From the NCBI GenBank assembly GCA_049487715.1, contig CP150580.1, positions 372,001 through 436,000 on the forward strand: DNA of 64,000 nucleotides. Reading direction: 5' to 3'. Shown one piece after another: positions 1-9,170 of the stretch. Origin of the DNA: Pycnococcus provasolii. Its lineage: Eukaryota; Chlorophyta; Pseudoscourfieldiophyceae; Pseudoscourfieldiales. Within the stretch, counting starts at the first letter, position 1. Each line of letters opens with the position of its first letter. Both the position numbers and the translations under genes were made by a program. The notes below the pieces were generated by a model. The model was not told where the DNA came from. It made no database searches and worked only from the letters and a program-made list of their open reading frames with translations.

Positions 1-514
1 CACGATTCACCACTGCAAGCGCGAAGGTGAGATGATTTGGGGCGATGCCAGGGCGATTCAGGCTTGTCGTGCGGCAGACTGTAGCTGTGCAAATTTAACG
101 CCGTTTCCGGGGCGCACGTGCGTGGAGACCCCGAAGGGCGAGAGGCTGAGGTGCGAGTGACGAGCACGGAGGCTCCCAACCCAGGGAGTGCGTGTGCGTG
201 CGTGACAACTGAAATCAGTCCGGCGGTTGTTGGCTTGACAGGGATGGCTACTGTAAAGAAGTAGTCGAATTACTTTACACTTTTTGGCGATATATATGAT
301 TGCTATCATCATCATCACTTGAACTCTTTACTACTACTACTACTACCCGCTGTAAGATAAACTACTAAATTGACTTCGTGTTGTTTATGTTGTTTGATTT
401 TTCCAAAAATGTGAATGAAAGGTAACAACGCCAGCAACTAGTACTTCTCAAGAAAACACCTTCTTCATTCATTGTCGTCAAATCATCAAAAATGCATTTG
501 GGCTCTGGGCCGTT
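1..514. other. 3' flank of the LRR receptor gene, no gene seen
   Basis: This stretch lies beyond the stop codon of the minus-strand LRR receptor gene. It holds short microsatellite-like runs (ATC repeats near 305-317 and a CTA run near 332-346). It also holds one copy of a sequence that recurs at the end of the oxygenase gene near 6760. The short open frames here have no family resemblance and I do not annotate them. Confidence 0.6.
277..328. repeat. Dispersed 40-50 bp repeat, copy A
   Basis: The sequence from ACACTTTTTG to ACTTGAACTC is almost the same as 6760-6799. The differences are one G/C substitution, one extra ATAT and one extra ATCATC. Copy B covers the last codons and stop of an oxygenase gene. 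Copy A keeps the equivalent GAG TTC AAG TGA when read on the minus strand, but it sits in a non-coding flank. Confidence 0.75.
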
Positions 515-3500
515 TTAGGCGTCGCCACGCACTGTATCCAACATGAAAATATCGGATTTCGACTTTCGAGTGAGCATCCGATCTCGAGGCATGTGCATAA
601 GCGGCATCGCATCCCGCAAGGCATTTTCGGCACGATCAGCACGCGCTTCCGCGTCGTCGGCACGCAACTTCTCGTCGTCGGCACGCTCATTCGCCTTGTG
701 TAATTGCTCGTGCATCGATTTCTTAATGCCCCAGTCCCTCCATCGCACCAAGTTTTGCAGCAAGTGAAAAATCGTGAGAATCAGACTCGTGAAGCCTGTC
801 ACCTTGTCCGTTGGTTTTCCTCCAGCTTGCGGATGGAAAAGGAATGTCATAGTGATGCCAGCCTGAGCAACATCCTCCAAAACACTCATACCCATGCCCC
901 ATATGCGCATCCACGAAGGTGGGGGTATGTCGTCACGGCCGTCGATACGCTTAAACCATGGTAGAAGGTCAATCAACTCAATCTCCAGAGGAACCAAAAA
1001 CACAGTCTCGAATACCAACACGGATGTGTTCAGATAGTAGAGCAAACCACACGGGCATTTGGAACGACGAGTATCCTTCATCCACTGGTGCATCTGCTTG
1101 CGTCGACGGTTGAGTACGACCGACCACGGAATGAATGTCATCGCGTAGCTGAAGATGAGGAAGAATGCATTCGCGACAGCCAGGCGGTATACGACGCATT
1201 TGCCTGGACTGCCGTCAGGATTCAAATTTGTTCTGGGCCACGTGCACGACCCGTCCCGATCCGTCACATAATCAGGACGCTCGAGCACCTCGTCTTCCAG
1301 CCATGTCCTCGTTCCTGCGTCATCTATCTCGATCCAGTTGATGGTGTCGTTGAGCTCCGTCGTCAGTGCACTGGCAAACATGTACACGCCAAGCATGATG
1401 TCCGTGACCGTGTTGCCAGCTGATATCATGCACTCGAGCGGTGTGGTGCTATGCACACCGTCAATTGGCCATGCGAGATCGAAGATCCACAACTTGTACT
1501 CCGCATACAAGAAAGCCAAGAAGATCGAGAGAATAGAAAGCAAGAGAATGAGCACGATGTCCATTCCCACGAAACTGCCTGAGCTCACAACGCTCGCTTT
1601 GGCTGTGCCAGAATCCTTAATCAGGGAAGGAAAGCTGATCTTAGACTGAGCATTGACGAGAAATTTTTCGGACGGGTGCGGAAATGTGAGGAAGATGTTC
1701 TCGCCAACTCCCACAAGCTTGGTGAGGTTGATGGTCGATCGGATGCCACCAGGCTTGATGCTGAGACTTTTGCCAATGCCTAAGAGGCTCGTGCCCAAGG
1801 CATCGAGATTGGTGAGTTTCTCGCCTTCGACGGTGACAAATCCTCCGACACCTGTCAGGTGCTCGAGTCCAGTGAGACTTTGCAGATTTTCATTGCCTTT
1901 GATCTCCAAGTCTCCCCTGATCGTGGCGATGTTGCCGAGACCGCTGAGATCATGCAGCTCTTTGTTGTGATGCACAAGGACGTCGCCGTTGACATGACTG
2001 TGAAAAAGATTTTCGAGTCCAGCAATGTTTGTGAGGTCGTCATTGTGTGAGATCTGTATGCCGCCTATGACCTTGACTTGGAGATTTCTGAGATCGTCGA
2101 GATTGGTCAGTGTGGTGCTGTTGATAATGAGACTTCCCGAGATTGCGGTGAGCTGGGTGAGGTTGGTCAAGCTTTCGACGAGGCTAGAAGCATTCGTCAG
2201 ATTGATGATACGCAAGTCGCCATCGATGCATCGCACGTTTTCGACATCGGCGGGCAGATCGTCGTTGTCATCGTCGATGATGAAGTTATGCGGAATGATC
2301 TTGGCATCATCATCGCCACATGTATTCTTTGGAAGGATATCTGTCTCGAGTTGTGGGAGAAGATGTCCAGGGAGATCACTCACAGAACTGTCGCTCAAGT
2401 TTGGGTTGCTCAAAACATTGATGACGGTTCCCACATGTGTGTGATGGTTTCCGAAGCCGCTCAGCGTAACGAGATTATCATTCGATCGAATGCTTACGCC
2501 AACACGAACACTGTCGAGATTCGTCAGACCTGTGAGAGTCGTAAGATTGGCGTTCCAATTGATAACCAAGTCGCCTCCGACGGTCGTGATGCCGTCGAGA
2601 CCTGTGAGAGTCGTCAGCTGGTAGTTGCCATAGATCTCCAGGTAGCCTTCGACGGTCGTGATGCCGTCGAGACCGGTGAGAGTCGTCAGCTGGTAGTTGT
2701 CCCGGATCCTCAGGTAGCCTCCGACGGTCGTGATGCCGTCGAGACCGGTAAGAGTCGTCAGCTGGTCGTTGCCATAGATCTCCAGGTAGCCTTCGACGGT
2801 CGTGATGCCGTCGAGACCGGTGAGAGTCGTCAGCTGGTAGTTGTCCCGGATCTCCAGGTCCCCTCCGACGGTCGTGATGCCGTCGAGACCTGTGAGAGTC
2901 GTCAGTCGGGTGTTGCCCCTGATCGTCAGATCGCCTCCGACGGTCGTGATGCTGTCGAGACCTGTGAGAGTCGTCAGATTGGCGTTGCTCTGGATATTCA
3001 GGCCACCTCGGACGGTCGTGACGCCGTCGAGACCTGTGAGAGTCGTCAGTCGGGTGTTGCCCCTGATCGTCAGATCGCCTCCGACGGTCGTGATGCTGTC
3101 GAGACCTGTGAGAGTCGTCAGATTGGCGTTGCTCTGGATATTCAGGCCACCTCGGACGGTCGTGACGCCGTCGAGACCTGTGAGAGTCGTCAGATTGGCG
3201 TTGTCTCCAATCCACAGGTTGCCTCCGATGGTCGTGATGCCGTCGACACCTGTTAGAGTCGTCAGTCGGTCGTTGTCAGTGATCTTCAGGTCGCCTCCGA
3301 CGGTCGTGATGCCGTCGAGACCGGTGAGAGTCGTCAGATTGGCGTTTGTCCAGATCCTCAGGTCGCCTCCGACGGTCGTGATGCCGTCGAGACCTGTGAG
3401 AGTCGTCAGCTGGTTGTTGTCATAGATCTTCAGGTCGCCTCCGACGGTCGTGATGCCGTCGAGACCTGTGAGAGTCGTGAGCTGGGCGTTGTATTGGGTC

Positions 3501-4246
3501 TGCAGTTCACCTCCGACGGTCGTGATGCCGTCGAGACCGGTGAGAGTCGTCAGCTGGGCGTTTCTTCTGATTATCAGGTCGGCTCCGACGGTCGTGATGC
3601 CGTCGAGACCTGTGAGAGTCGTCAGCTGGGCGTTGTCATAGATCTTCAGGTCGCCTTCGACTTTCGTGATGCCGTCGAGACCTGTGAGAGTCGTTAGCTG
3701 GGCGTTATAAGAGATCTCCAGGTCGCCTCCGACGGTCGTGATGCCGTCGAGACCTGTGAGAGTCGTCAGATTGGCGTTGCTCTGGATATTCAGGCCACCT
3801 CCGACGGTCGTGATGCCGTCGAGACCGGTGAGAGTCGTCAGCTGGGCGTTGTATTCAATCAACAGGTTGCCTCCGATCACTGTGAGGTTCGACAAGGGAG
3901 ATAGGTCCACCATCGACGCAGTATTCCATATTGTAAGATTGCCTTCCACACAACGTATGCCGCTCGCCTGCACAGGTACGTCCTCATCCACAGAGTGCCA
4001 GTCGTCGTCGCCATACGAGAACGAGTGCTCTCGCCCGAATCTGAGTTCACCAACCACCCATGTCACGTTCACCAGGTCCTCGGCTTTTGTTTCGTTCGTC
4101 ACCATCTTCTTCACCGTCCCACACGTCTTCTCATCAAACACTACTAACCCATCATCCTGCGCCGACACATGCCCCACAAAATGGACACCAACCACCTCAA
4201 GAAGGAGCACTACAAGACTCACAAGCACAGCAGCTGTCACCGCCAT
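515..4246 (-). CDS. Leucine-rich-repeat (receptor L-domain-like) multipass membrane protein
   Basis: Product of about 1243 aa. The first true ATG of the frame is at 4246; the longer frame opens with GTG. The N-terminus is a hydrophobic signal peptide (MAVTAAVLVSLVV...). The ectodomain has 18 near-identical 24-residue repeats of the type LTTLTGLDGITTVGGDL plus a variable strand, followed by more divergent repeats with N-glycosylation sites. This pattern resembles receptor L-domain/LRR solenoids. Around residues 890-915 is a strong membrane segment (MDIVLILLLSILSIFLAFLY). At least four more hydrophobic segments follow, and a charged coiled coil (KANERADDEKLRADDAEARA) ends the protein. It is probably a plasma-membrane receptor or adhesion protein with a cytoplasmic coiled-coil tail. 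The ligand is unknown. I cannot assign the membrane module to a named family. Confidence 0.8.
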   Translation of the reverse strand: MAVTAAVLVSLVVLLLEVVGVHFVGHVSAQDDGLVVFDEKTCGTVKKMVTNETKAEDLVNVTWVVGELRFGREHSFSYGDDDWHSVDEDVPVQASGIRCVEGNLTIWNTASMVDLSPLSNLTVIGGNLLIEYNAQLTTLTGLDGITTVGGGLNIQSNANLTTLTGLDGITTVGGDLEISYNAQLTTLTGLDGITKVEGDLKIYDNAQLTTLTGLDGITTVGADLIIRRNAQLTTLTGLDGITTVGGELQTQYNAQLTTLTGLDGITTVGGDLKIYDNNQLTTLTGLDGITTVGGDLRIWTNANLTTLTGLDGITTVGGDLKITDNDRLTTLTGVDGITTIGGNLWIGDNANLTTLTGLDGVTTVRGGLNIQSNANLTTLTGLDSITTVGGDLTIRGNTRLTTLTGLDGVTTVRGGLNIQSNANLTTLTGLDSITTVGGDLTIRGNTRLTTLTGLDGITTVGGDLEIRDNYQLTTLTGLDGITTVEGYLEIYGNDQLTTLTGLDGITTVGGYLRIRDNYQLTTLTGLDGITTVEGYLEIYGNYQLTTLTGLDGITTVGGDLVINWNANLTTLTGLTNLDSVRVGVSIRSNDNLVTLSGFGNHHTHVGTVINVLSNPNLSDSSVSDLPGHLLPQLETDILPKNTCGDDDAKIIPHNFIIDDDNDDLPADVENVRCIDGDLRIINLTNASSLVESLTNLTQLTAISGSLIINSTTLTNLDDLRNLQVKVIGGIQISHNDDLTNIAGLENLFHSHVNGDVLVHHNKELHDLSGLGNIATIRGDLEIKGNENLQSLTGLEHLTGVGGFVTVEGEKLTNLDALGTSLLGIGKSLSIKPGGIRSTINLTKLVGVGENIFLTFPHPSEKFLVNAQSKISFPSLIKDSGTAKASVVSSGSFVGMDIVLILLLSILSIFLAFLYAEYKLWIFDLAWPIDGVHSTTPLECMISAGNTVTDIMLGVYMFASALTTELNDTINWIEIDDAGTRTWLEDEVLERPDYVTDRDGSCTWPRTNLNPDGSPGKCVVYRLAVANAFFLIFSYAMTFIPWSVVLNRRRKQMHQWMKDTRRSKCPCGLLYYLNTSVLVFETVFLVPLEIELIDLLPWFKRIDGRDDIPPPSWMRIWGMGMSVLEDVAQAGITMTFLFHPQAGGKPTDKVTGFTSLILTIFHLLQNLVRWRDWGIKKSMHEQLHKANERADDEKLRADDAEARADRAENALRDAMPLMHMPRDRMLTRKSKSDIFMLDTVRGDA
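2546..3842 (-). repeat. 72-bp coding minisatellite (18 units) in the LRR gene
   Basis: Eighteen 72-bp units encode the 24-residue LRR. The GAGACC(T/G)GTGAGAGTCGTCAG core and the CCGACGGTCGTGATGCCGTC core are highly conserved on the plus strand. Variation is concentrated in the part encoding the exposed strand. Two adjacent two-unit blocks (about 2900-3190) encode identical residues, which points to a recent 144-bp duplication. Confidence 0.9.
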
Positions 4247-5080
4247 CACAACACACCTGCCTGTGAAGCGAACGAACTGCACACACACACACACGACACA
4301 GCTGGGGAGTTGCGAAAAAAGGGATGGCGCGTGTGTGTTGCCGCGTAAACTGACGGAAGTGCGAAATTCTTCCCACTATGGGGGAACTTTGTAAGTTGTG
4401 AGTGAGTGGGGCCGGAAACATTGAAACCCCTAGGAAGTACGGCATGAGATATTCTCTTCTTCACATCCAGATATGTTTTCAGGCGAGTCCCCAGCGACCC
4501 CCTGCGAATCTTAAAAAGATTCGGTCGGATTTTGTATCAACGGCAGCTTGTAACCCGGATTTCATAAATAAAGCAGGAATAGCGTGTTTGTCCTCGCCTA
4601 GCATATCTGCGTGAAGATCATATTTCCGCGTTGCCCGCCGTTTTTGAATCACCACCCTTCAAAAAGATTCGGTCGGATTTTGTGTCAACGGCAGCTTGTA
4701 ACCCGGATTTCATAATAAAGCAGGAATAGCGTGTTTGTCCTCGCCTAGCATATCTGCGTGAAGATCATATTTCCGCGTTGCCCGCCGTTTTTGAATCACC
4801 ACCCTTCAAAAAGATTCGGTCGGATTTTGTGTCAACGGCAGCTTGTAACCCGGATTTCATAATAAAGCAGGAATAGCGTGTTTGTCCTCGCCTAGCATAT
4901 CTGCGTGAAGATCACATTTCCGCGTTGCCCGCCGTTTTCTCCAGGGTTGAATCACCACCCTACTCCTTTCATTCATTCTTTCCTTTCATTGAAGCCTCCT
5001 TGTCACAAGCAAGCGCCTCACACTCCGTCACCTACCTACCTCTGCGAGCAACAACAACGACGTCCTCACGACGAATCACG
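4247..5080. promoter_or_regulatory. Divergent intergenic region with tandem repeats
   Basis: This separates the divergent LRR receptor gene (-) and the secreted protein gene (+), so it should contain both promoters. Next to the LRR start is a CA microsatellite (4280-4298). Most of the rest is three 147-bp repeat units. I see no convincing TATA box and no further gene. Confidence 0.55.
4513..4953. repeat. Three tandem copies of a 147-bp unit
   Basis: Copies begin at AAAAAGATTCGGTCGG at 4513, 4661 and 4808. The first copy is one base longer because it has CATAAATAAAGC instead of CATAATAAAGC. The third differs by ATCACATTT for ATCATATTT and carries an extra CTCCAGGG before TTGAATCACC. Otherwise the copies are nearly identical, so the amplification is recent. 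The third copy runs into the presumed 5' leader of the gene at 5081. Confidence 0.95.
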
Positions 5081-6403
5081 ATGGCGCGCTTCCTCTCTAC
5101 TACCACCCTGCTTTCCCTGCTGCTCTCTGCGCTGTTCACGACGCCGACCATCAATGCGCAGTTCGGATCCTTTGTTGATTCTATGGTGAAGGAGGGAACC
5201 AAAGTGGTGAACAATGGGAAAAGAGGGATTGACAACGTGAGAGACACAGGAACCAAAGTGGTGAACAATGTGAAAAGAGGGATTGACAACGCGAGAGACA
5301 CACTCACTGAGGTGGAGAAATTGCAGAAACGGGCGAAAGAGGCTGAGAAACTATGGGACGACCTCCCTGGTGTCCTTGAGACAGTCGCAGACGAGGCGCG
5401 CAACGGCGTGATGGATCCGACGAGGGGACTTCGCGAGTATACCAAGCAGCTCGAGAAATTGACGGGACTCGACACCACCAAGTGCATCAGTCCGATCCCC
5501 AAGTTCAAGGAAGGAGGATGGATAGCCATTAGCGGCAACGAAATGTGGGACAGCCGCACAGGTTCTATGGTCCTCTCCGCCGTCTTTCCTGCGATTGGAA
5601 CGGTGTCCGCGGGAGCAATTCTCGTCGACGAGTATGAGAAACAGACCAAGGCTGCTATAAAAAGCGCTAAATCTGCTGGAAAAGAAGCGGAGGCAATCAT
5701 CAAGGATGTAGTCGAAAACCTCTTCGAGCAGATCCTCTCCTATACCAGCCGCAGTGCACCGGACTTGTGCACACCGCTCGATACGTTCGACGTCAAGATG
5801 GCGATTGTGCGCGCGAACTGCAAAAACCACCTCGGCGAGATCGTGGGTAGGCTCGGAGGAGACGCAGAGAGCGTGAAAGCAATACCCTCAGAGGGATGGT
5901 TCACGTGGGCGCTCGGCCTTCGTGCGCGTTCGTCTCGCGCGAGCACGACATGCGACGGTCGCGATGGCACGCGAGTCGTCGCGTCCCCGAACTATAAGCC
6001 TAACGACGACGACGACGACGACGACGATGATGACGACGACGACGAATCCTCGACGACGACAACACGAACGCCTAGGCGGCCTAGCAGCAGCAGCAGCAGC
6101 GGATCTGAATCGAGACCGTCCTGTCTGAACAACCCGATGTTCGTGTGCACCGACTCCTCCACTGACACGAAGAGCAGTTGGTGTTTAAGTGGATCGATGA
6201 GCTTCGAAGACTCTGATGGTAGAATGTACTACGGCAAGGTAACGAGGCGCACGGACGACGAAGCTCTCGTACAGTACACAAACGGCGACCAGCAGAAATG
6301 CACGAAGCAAGGTAGCCTCTTGTTTAGGGAAAACTGGCGTTGTACTTTTTCGACTAGCAGCGATCTAGATACGGAGCACGATGCGTGGTGTAGCAGGCCT
6401 TGA
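5081..6403 (+). CDS. Secreted protein with poly-Asp linker, unknown function
   Basis: Product of about 440 aa. I chose the ATG at 5081 because it gives a clear signal peptide (MARFLSTTTLLSLLLSALF, then TTPTINAQ); the frame is open further upstream, but through the repeat-derived leader. The mature protein starts with two tandem helical motifs (GTKVVNNGKRGIDN and GTKVVNNVKRGIDN), then an amphipathic helical region. A small alanine/glycine-rich hydrophobic stretch (MVLSAVFPAIGTVSAGAILV) follows, then a run of Asp (about 6004-6045) and Thr/Ser-rich linkers. The C-terminal domain of about 95 residues has several cysteines. Its segment around YYGKVTRRTDDEALVQYTNG loosely resembles a Tudor/Agenet-type barrel, but that is only an impression. 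I recognise no family. Confidence 0.7.
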   Translation: MARFLSTTTLLSLLLSALFTTPTINAQFGSFVDSMVKEGTKVVNNGKRGIDNVRDTGTKVVNNVKRGIDNARDTLTEVEKLQKRAKEAEKLWDDLPGVLETVADEARNGVMDPTRGLREYTKQLEKLTGLDTTKCISPIPKFKEGGWIAISGNEMWDSRTGSMVLSAVFPAIGTVSAGAILVDEYEKQTKAAIKSAKSAGKEAEAIIKDVVENLFEQILSYTSRSAPDLCTPLDTFDVKMAIVRANCKNHLGEIVGRLGGDAESVKAIPSEGWFTWALGLRARSSRASTTCDGRDGTRVVASPNYKPNDDDDDDDDDDDDDESSTTTTRTPRRPSSSSSSGSESRPSCLNNPMFVCTDSSTDTKSSWCLSGSMSFEDSDGRMYYGKVTRRTDDEALVQYTNGDQQKCTKQGSLLFRENWRCTFSTSSDLDTEHDAWCSRP

Positions 6404-6787
6404 CTTTTGGGCGCTGATGCATGAATGTCACCAATCAAGGAAATAGGATTAGGAGGAGGCAGTGATGAAGACTTGAGTGAGGACGAATGCCTGGCTAGGT
6501 GTTGCTTGGTGTGGAAACCAAACTACCTTTTTGTGTGGTCAATGAGGTGTTGCTGCTACAAATGGAATAAGCTGGAGACACAAGAGTGAGTGTCTCAAAG
6601 GTGTCTGCAAAGGGAGTCGAGGAGAGAGAGCTTTTTTGTGAATGAAAGAAGAGGTGTTGTTGCTTGCAGGCGCGAGAGAGCGGTCAACAATGAGATGTTG
6701 CTTGGTGTTTAATCAACCTTTTTTGTTACAACAATAATACAAATACCGCGTGATGAACCACACTTTTTGCCGATATGATTGCTATCA
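6404..6787. other. Convergent intergenic spacer
   Basis: Spacer between two convergent genes. It contains two imperfect copies of a GTTGCTTGGTGT...ACCTTTTT motif (about 6498-6534 and 6695-6726) and part of the dispersed repeat at 6760. No gene is visible. Confidence 0.55.
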
Positions 6788-6799
6788 TCACTTGAACTC
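6760..6799. repeat. Dispersed 40-50 bp repeat, copy B
   Basis: This is the partner of 277-328. It includes the last codons and the TGA stop of the 2OG-Fe(II) oxygenase gene on the minus strand, and about 28 bp of 3' flank. Confidence 0.75.
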
Positions 6800-8242
6800 C
6801 GTCTTAAATTGTTCTTCTAGCTTGGTGTTTTGCGTGCTGTGATTGATGTTCACGGCTGAAGAGACTCCCGCGGCCCGCGTCACGGCGTCGGCGTACGCCT
6901 CGAACGCGCTCGATCGGTACCGCTTCGACGTGAGCCACACGACGAAATTGCTTCGACGACCATGCGTGAGCCGATCGACGCCGTGCCAGTGCTGACCCGC
7001 GTGAATCACAGCCACGCCCGCCCTGTGTGCCATGCGCCACACCTCCTCTTCATGACGATTGCGGTCGTTGGGATCGTCACGAATCGAACCGAAGTACAAA
7101 TCCGCCCCTTGATATTCCGTCGAATCGGAGAGACATACGTTCACAGTCACCTCGCTTTCGTCCATATGGCGATCGAGGTCAACATCTTCGCCCACTGCGT
7201 AAGATATAGCAAATGCGTGCGCGCCATCGACGGTAAATGCACCGTACTGCGGTAAGAGCGATGCGGCAAGAGGCTTGAGCACGAAGCGTGCGAGCTCACC
7301 GGCAAGATCGCCATATCCCAAATCTCTGAGCCATGCGCCGTATCGATTCATGGAGTTGGGCGCCTCGACTTTTATCGAGCCGTCGCGCACGGCTGCGAGT
7401 GCCGCATGCAAATCCGCCTTGAGGGTGGCGGTGGCATTCGGTCTAAAGAGCTGCACGGCCCAAACGCCTTTTCCTAGAGGCGTGGCGAGTTTTCTTAGCG
7501 CTGCACCGTCTCCTCGCAACGCTGCATCCGCAAGCTCCGGCTCGACCCACTCCACGGCGGAGGCATCGAAAGACGACGGCGTTCGCCATGGCGCACGAGA
7601 AGGATTCGCCGCAGCGTACGTCGACGTTGTCGCCGCGTCGAGCTGCGTTGCGCGCCTTTTTGCGTTGTCAAAGTCTTCTTGAGACGCGGTTTTTGTCGTA
7701 ACCTCGAACGCAGTGACGAGCGCGTCGTCTTCCCCCACGGCCAGAGGTTTTCCATCTGCGTCGCTCAAGTAGATGGTGATGTCGTAGTACCCCGGTCGTT
7801 CGGGCGTGTGGAACGTGACTTTGTCTGTGTCTGTGTCTGTGCACGTTGTGTTTGTTGTCACGGCACGAAACGGCGTTGGCGGCACGTCGTAGTACCACGT
7901 GTGCGGTTCTTCGTCGTACTTCGTGATGGCAGTCACGCACGACGGTGGTTCTGTTGGCGGCGTGCACTTCTTCTTCTTATGTGTCTTATTATTCTCGCAT
8001 GCCGACGTCACAATTTTCACGCACATCATCGACGACAACAGTAAAGGACTCTCGTCCTTTCTTCTTGATGGTATTGATTCCCACACGTGATGATGATGAT
8101 GATGATTGGTGGTGTCGCACCAAGTGATGTTGGTGTGGCGAGACAAAACAACAGAAGACGGTAACGGTGACGAAACTGAGGGAGAGTGGTGTGAGGGCCA
8201 CGACAGCGTTCCCACGCCGGCGACGCGATCCACTGCCGCCAT
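6788..8242 (-). CDS. 2-oxoglutarate/Fe(II)-dependent oxygenase (prolyl-4-hydroxylase-like fold)
   Basis: Product of about 484 aa from the first ATG (8242); the longer frame begins with GTG. The C-terminal part has the double-stranded beta-helix signature of 2OG-Fe(II) dioxygenases. The iron-binding HxD is in DRHMDESEV (about H359, D361), the distal His is in GQHWHGVDR (about H420), and the 2OG-binding Arg is in HGRRSNFVVW. The N-terminal 200 residues are low complexity, with a His run and a KKKKC patch, and then a beta-rich segment with no clear assignment. Enzymes of this type hydroxylate proteins (often Pro or Lys) or small molecules; the substrate cannot be read from the sequence. No convincing signal peptide is seen. 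The last codons lie in a sequence repeated at 277-328. Confidence 0.8.
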   Translation of the reverse strand: MAAVDRVAGVGTLSWPSHHSPSVSSPLPSSVVLSRHTNITWCDTTNHHHHHHVWESIPSRRKDESPLLLSSMMCVKIVTSACENNKTHKKKKCTPPTEPPSCVTAITKYDEEPHTWYYDVPPTPFRAVTTNTTCTDTDTDKVTFHTPERPGYYDITIYLSDADGKPLAVGEDDALVTAFEVTTKTASQEDFDNAKRRATQLDAATTSTYAAANPSRAPWRTPSSFDASAVEWVEPELADAALRGDGAALRKLATPLGKGVWAVQLFRPNATATLKADLHAALAAVRDGSIKVEAPNSMNRYGAWLRDLGYGDLAGELARFVLKPLAASLLPQYGAFTVDGAHAFAISYAVGEDVDLDRHMDESEVTVNVCLSDSTEYQGADLYFGSIRDDPNDRNRHEEEVWRMAHRAGVAVIHAGQHWHGVDRLTHGRRSNFVVWLTSKRYRSSAFEAYADAVTRAAGVSSAVNINHSTQNTKLEEQFKTEFK

Positions 8243-9170
8243 CACACGCAACGCAACGCCAAGGCACGGCAAGCCACGCGACGCCACGGCAGCGACGCCA
8301 CACCAGGAATTCTACCCGGGAGAGTGGTGTGTGACGCACCCTTTGCGGACGCGCCAGGAAGGTAGGAAGGACGTGGAAAAAGGTCCCTAGGTAACCCTAA
8401 CCCTAACCCTAACCCTAGCCCTAACCCTAACCCTAACGGTGGGCCCCGGCGATAGTTCTCGAACTTAGGCTCACCCACAACAACCGCTCCTTGCAAGAGT
8501 CCAGACAGAGCCCGCCGATGAATTCTGTGATATTGTCGCATCACGGTAACACGGTAACACGGTTGTCGCATGCATCACGCACGTTCAACTGACAGACTGA
8601 TCAAGCTGTACTTCTATGTAGTACTATCCAAGGAGGCAGTTCAACCCTAAACTTATTTGCGTTGTTGCCGGCCGCAAGAACCTGTTCTCCTGTTCCTCAG
8701 ACATCAGAAGAATTCGGTTCCGCAATCCGCATGCGCAAGTTGTTTGATCAAGGCTCTGATGTCTGATGAGAAGTTACCAACTATGAGTGAGAGGTCTTCC
8801 TCGATGAGTTAGTTGCCAACGATAAAGTAGTTCTCTAAGAACTAATTTTGTGTGTCTCTATGGCCTCCTCCACGATCAATGTATGTAGGTATGTATGTAG
8901 CAGAGCTACTTCGTACCGTATGCTTAACCTGATGAAGTGATGAAGTGATGAAGTGATGAGCGTTCCAGCAAGCCCCTGATGAAGCCCGCGTTCAGCCTGT
9001 GTTGTTCTGTCCCTGTGTGGCCTGTGCTTCGAACCAACTGCCTGCTGAGATGAATGAGCTCAGACTGTCAGAGTGAGATATCGTACCTTTAGGGAGGCCC
9101 ATCCCATCCCTAAAATCAATCGGACTTCATCAGAATTGTTGTAATTATTTCATTTTCACAACATAACACA
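8243..9170. other. Divergent intergenic region with interstitial telomeric repeat
   Basis: 5' flank of the oxygenase gene (-) and of the small gene at 9171 (+). It contains a CCCTAA array at 8393-8436, a short GATGAAGT repeat near 8931-8960, and otherwise unremarkable sequence. No gene is seen. Confidence 0.6.
8393..8436. repeat. Interstitial telomere-type array (CCCTAA)7
   Basis: Seven consecutive hexamers of CCCTAA, one of them CCCTAG, lie about 150 bp upstream of the oxygenase start codon. The unit equals TTAGGG on the other strand. It could be a telo-box promoter element, a healed break or a former chromosome end. Confidence 0.9.

Noticed and set aside
58-318. Small minus-strand frame near the left edge
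   Set aside because: Its start lies in the ATC microsatellite of a dispersed repeat and it shows no protein features.
2078-3256. 392-codon plus-strand frame across the LRR repeats
   Set aside because: It is the mirror of the 72-bp coding repeats on the other strand; its product is only the same repeat read backwards, without signal peptide or fold.
2546-3842. CRISPR-like array
   Set aside because: The regular repeats are coding LRR units without unique spacers, in a eukaryotic gene.
8393-8436. Chromosome end
   Set aside because: Normal genes continue on both sides, so the telomere-type array is internal.
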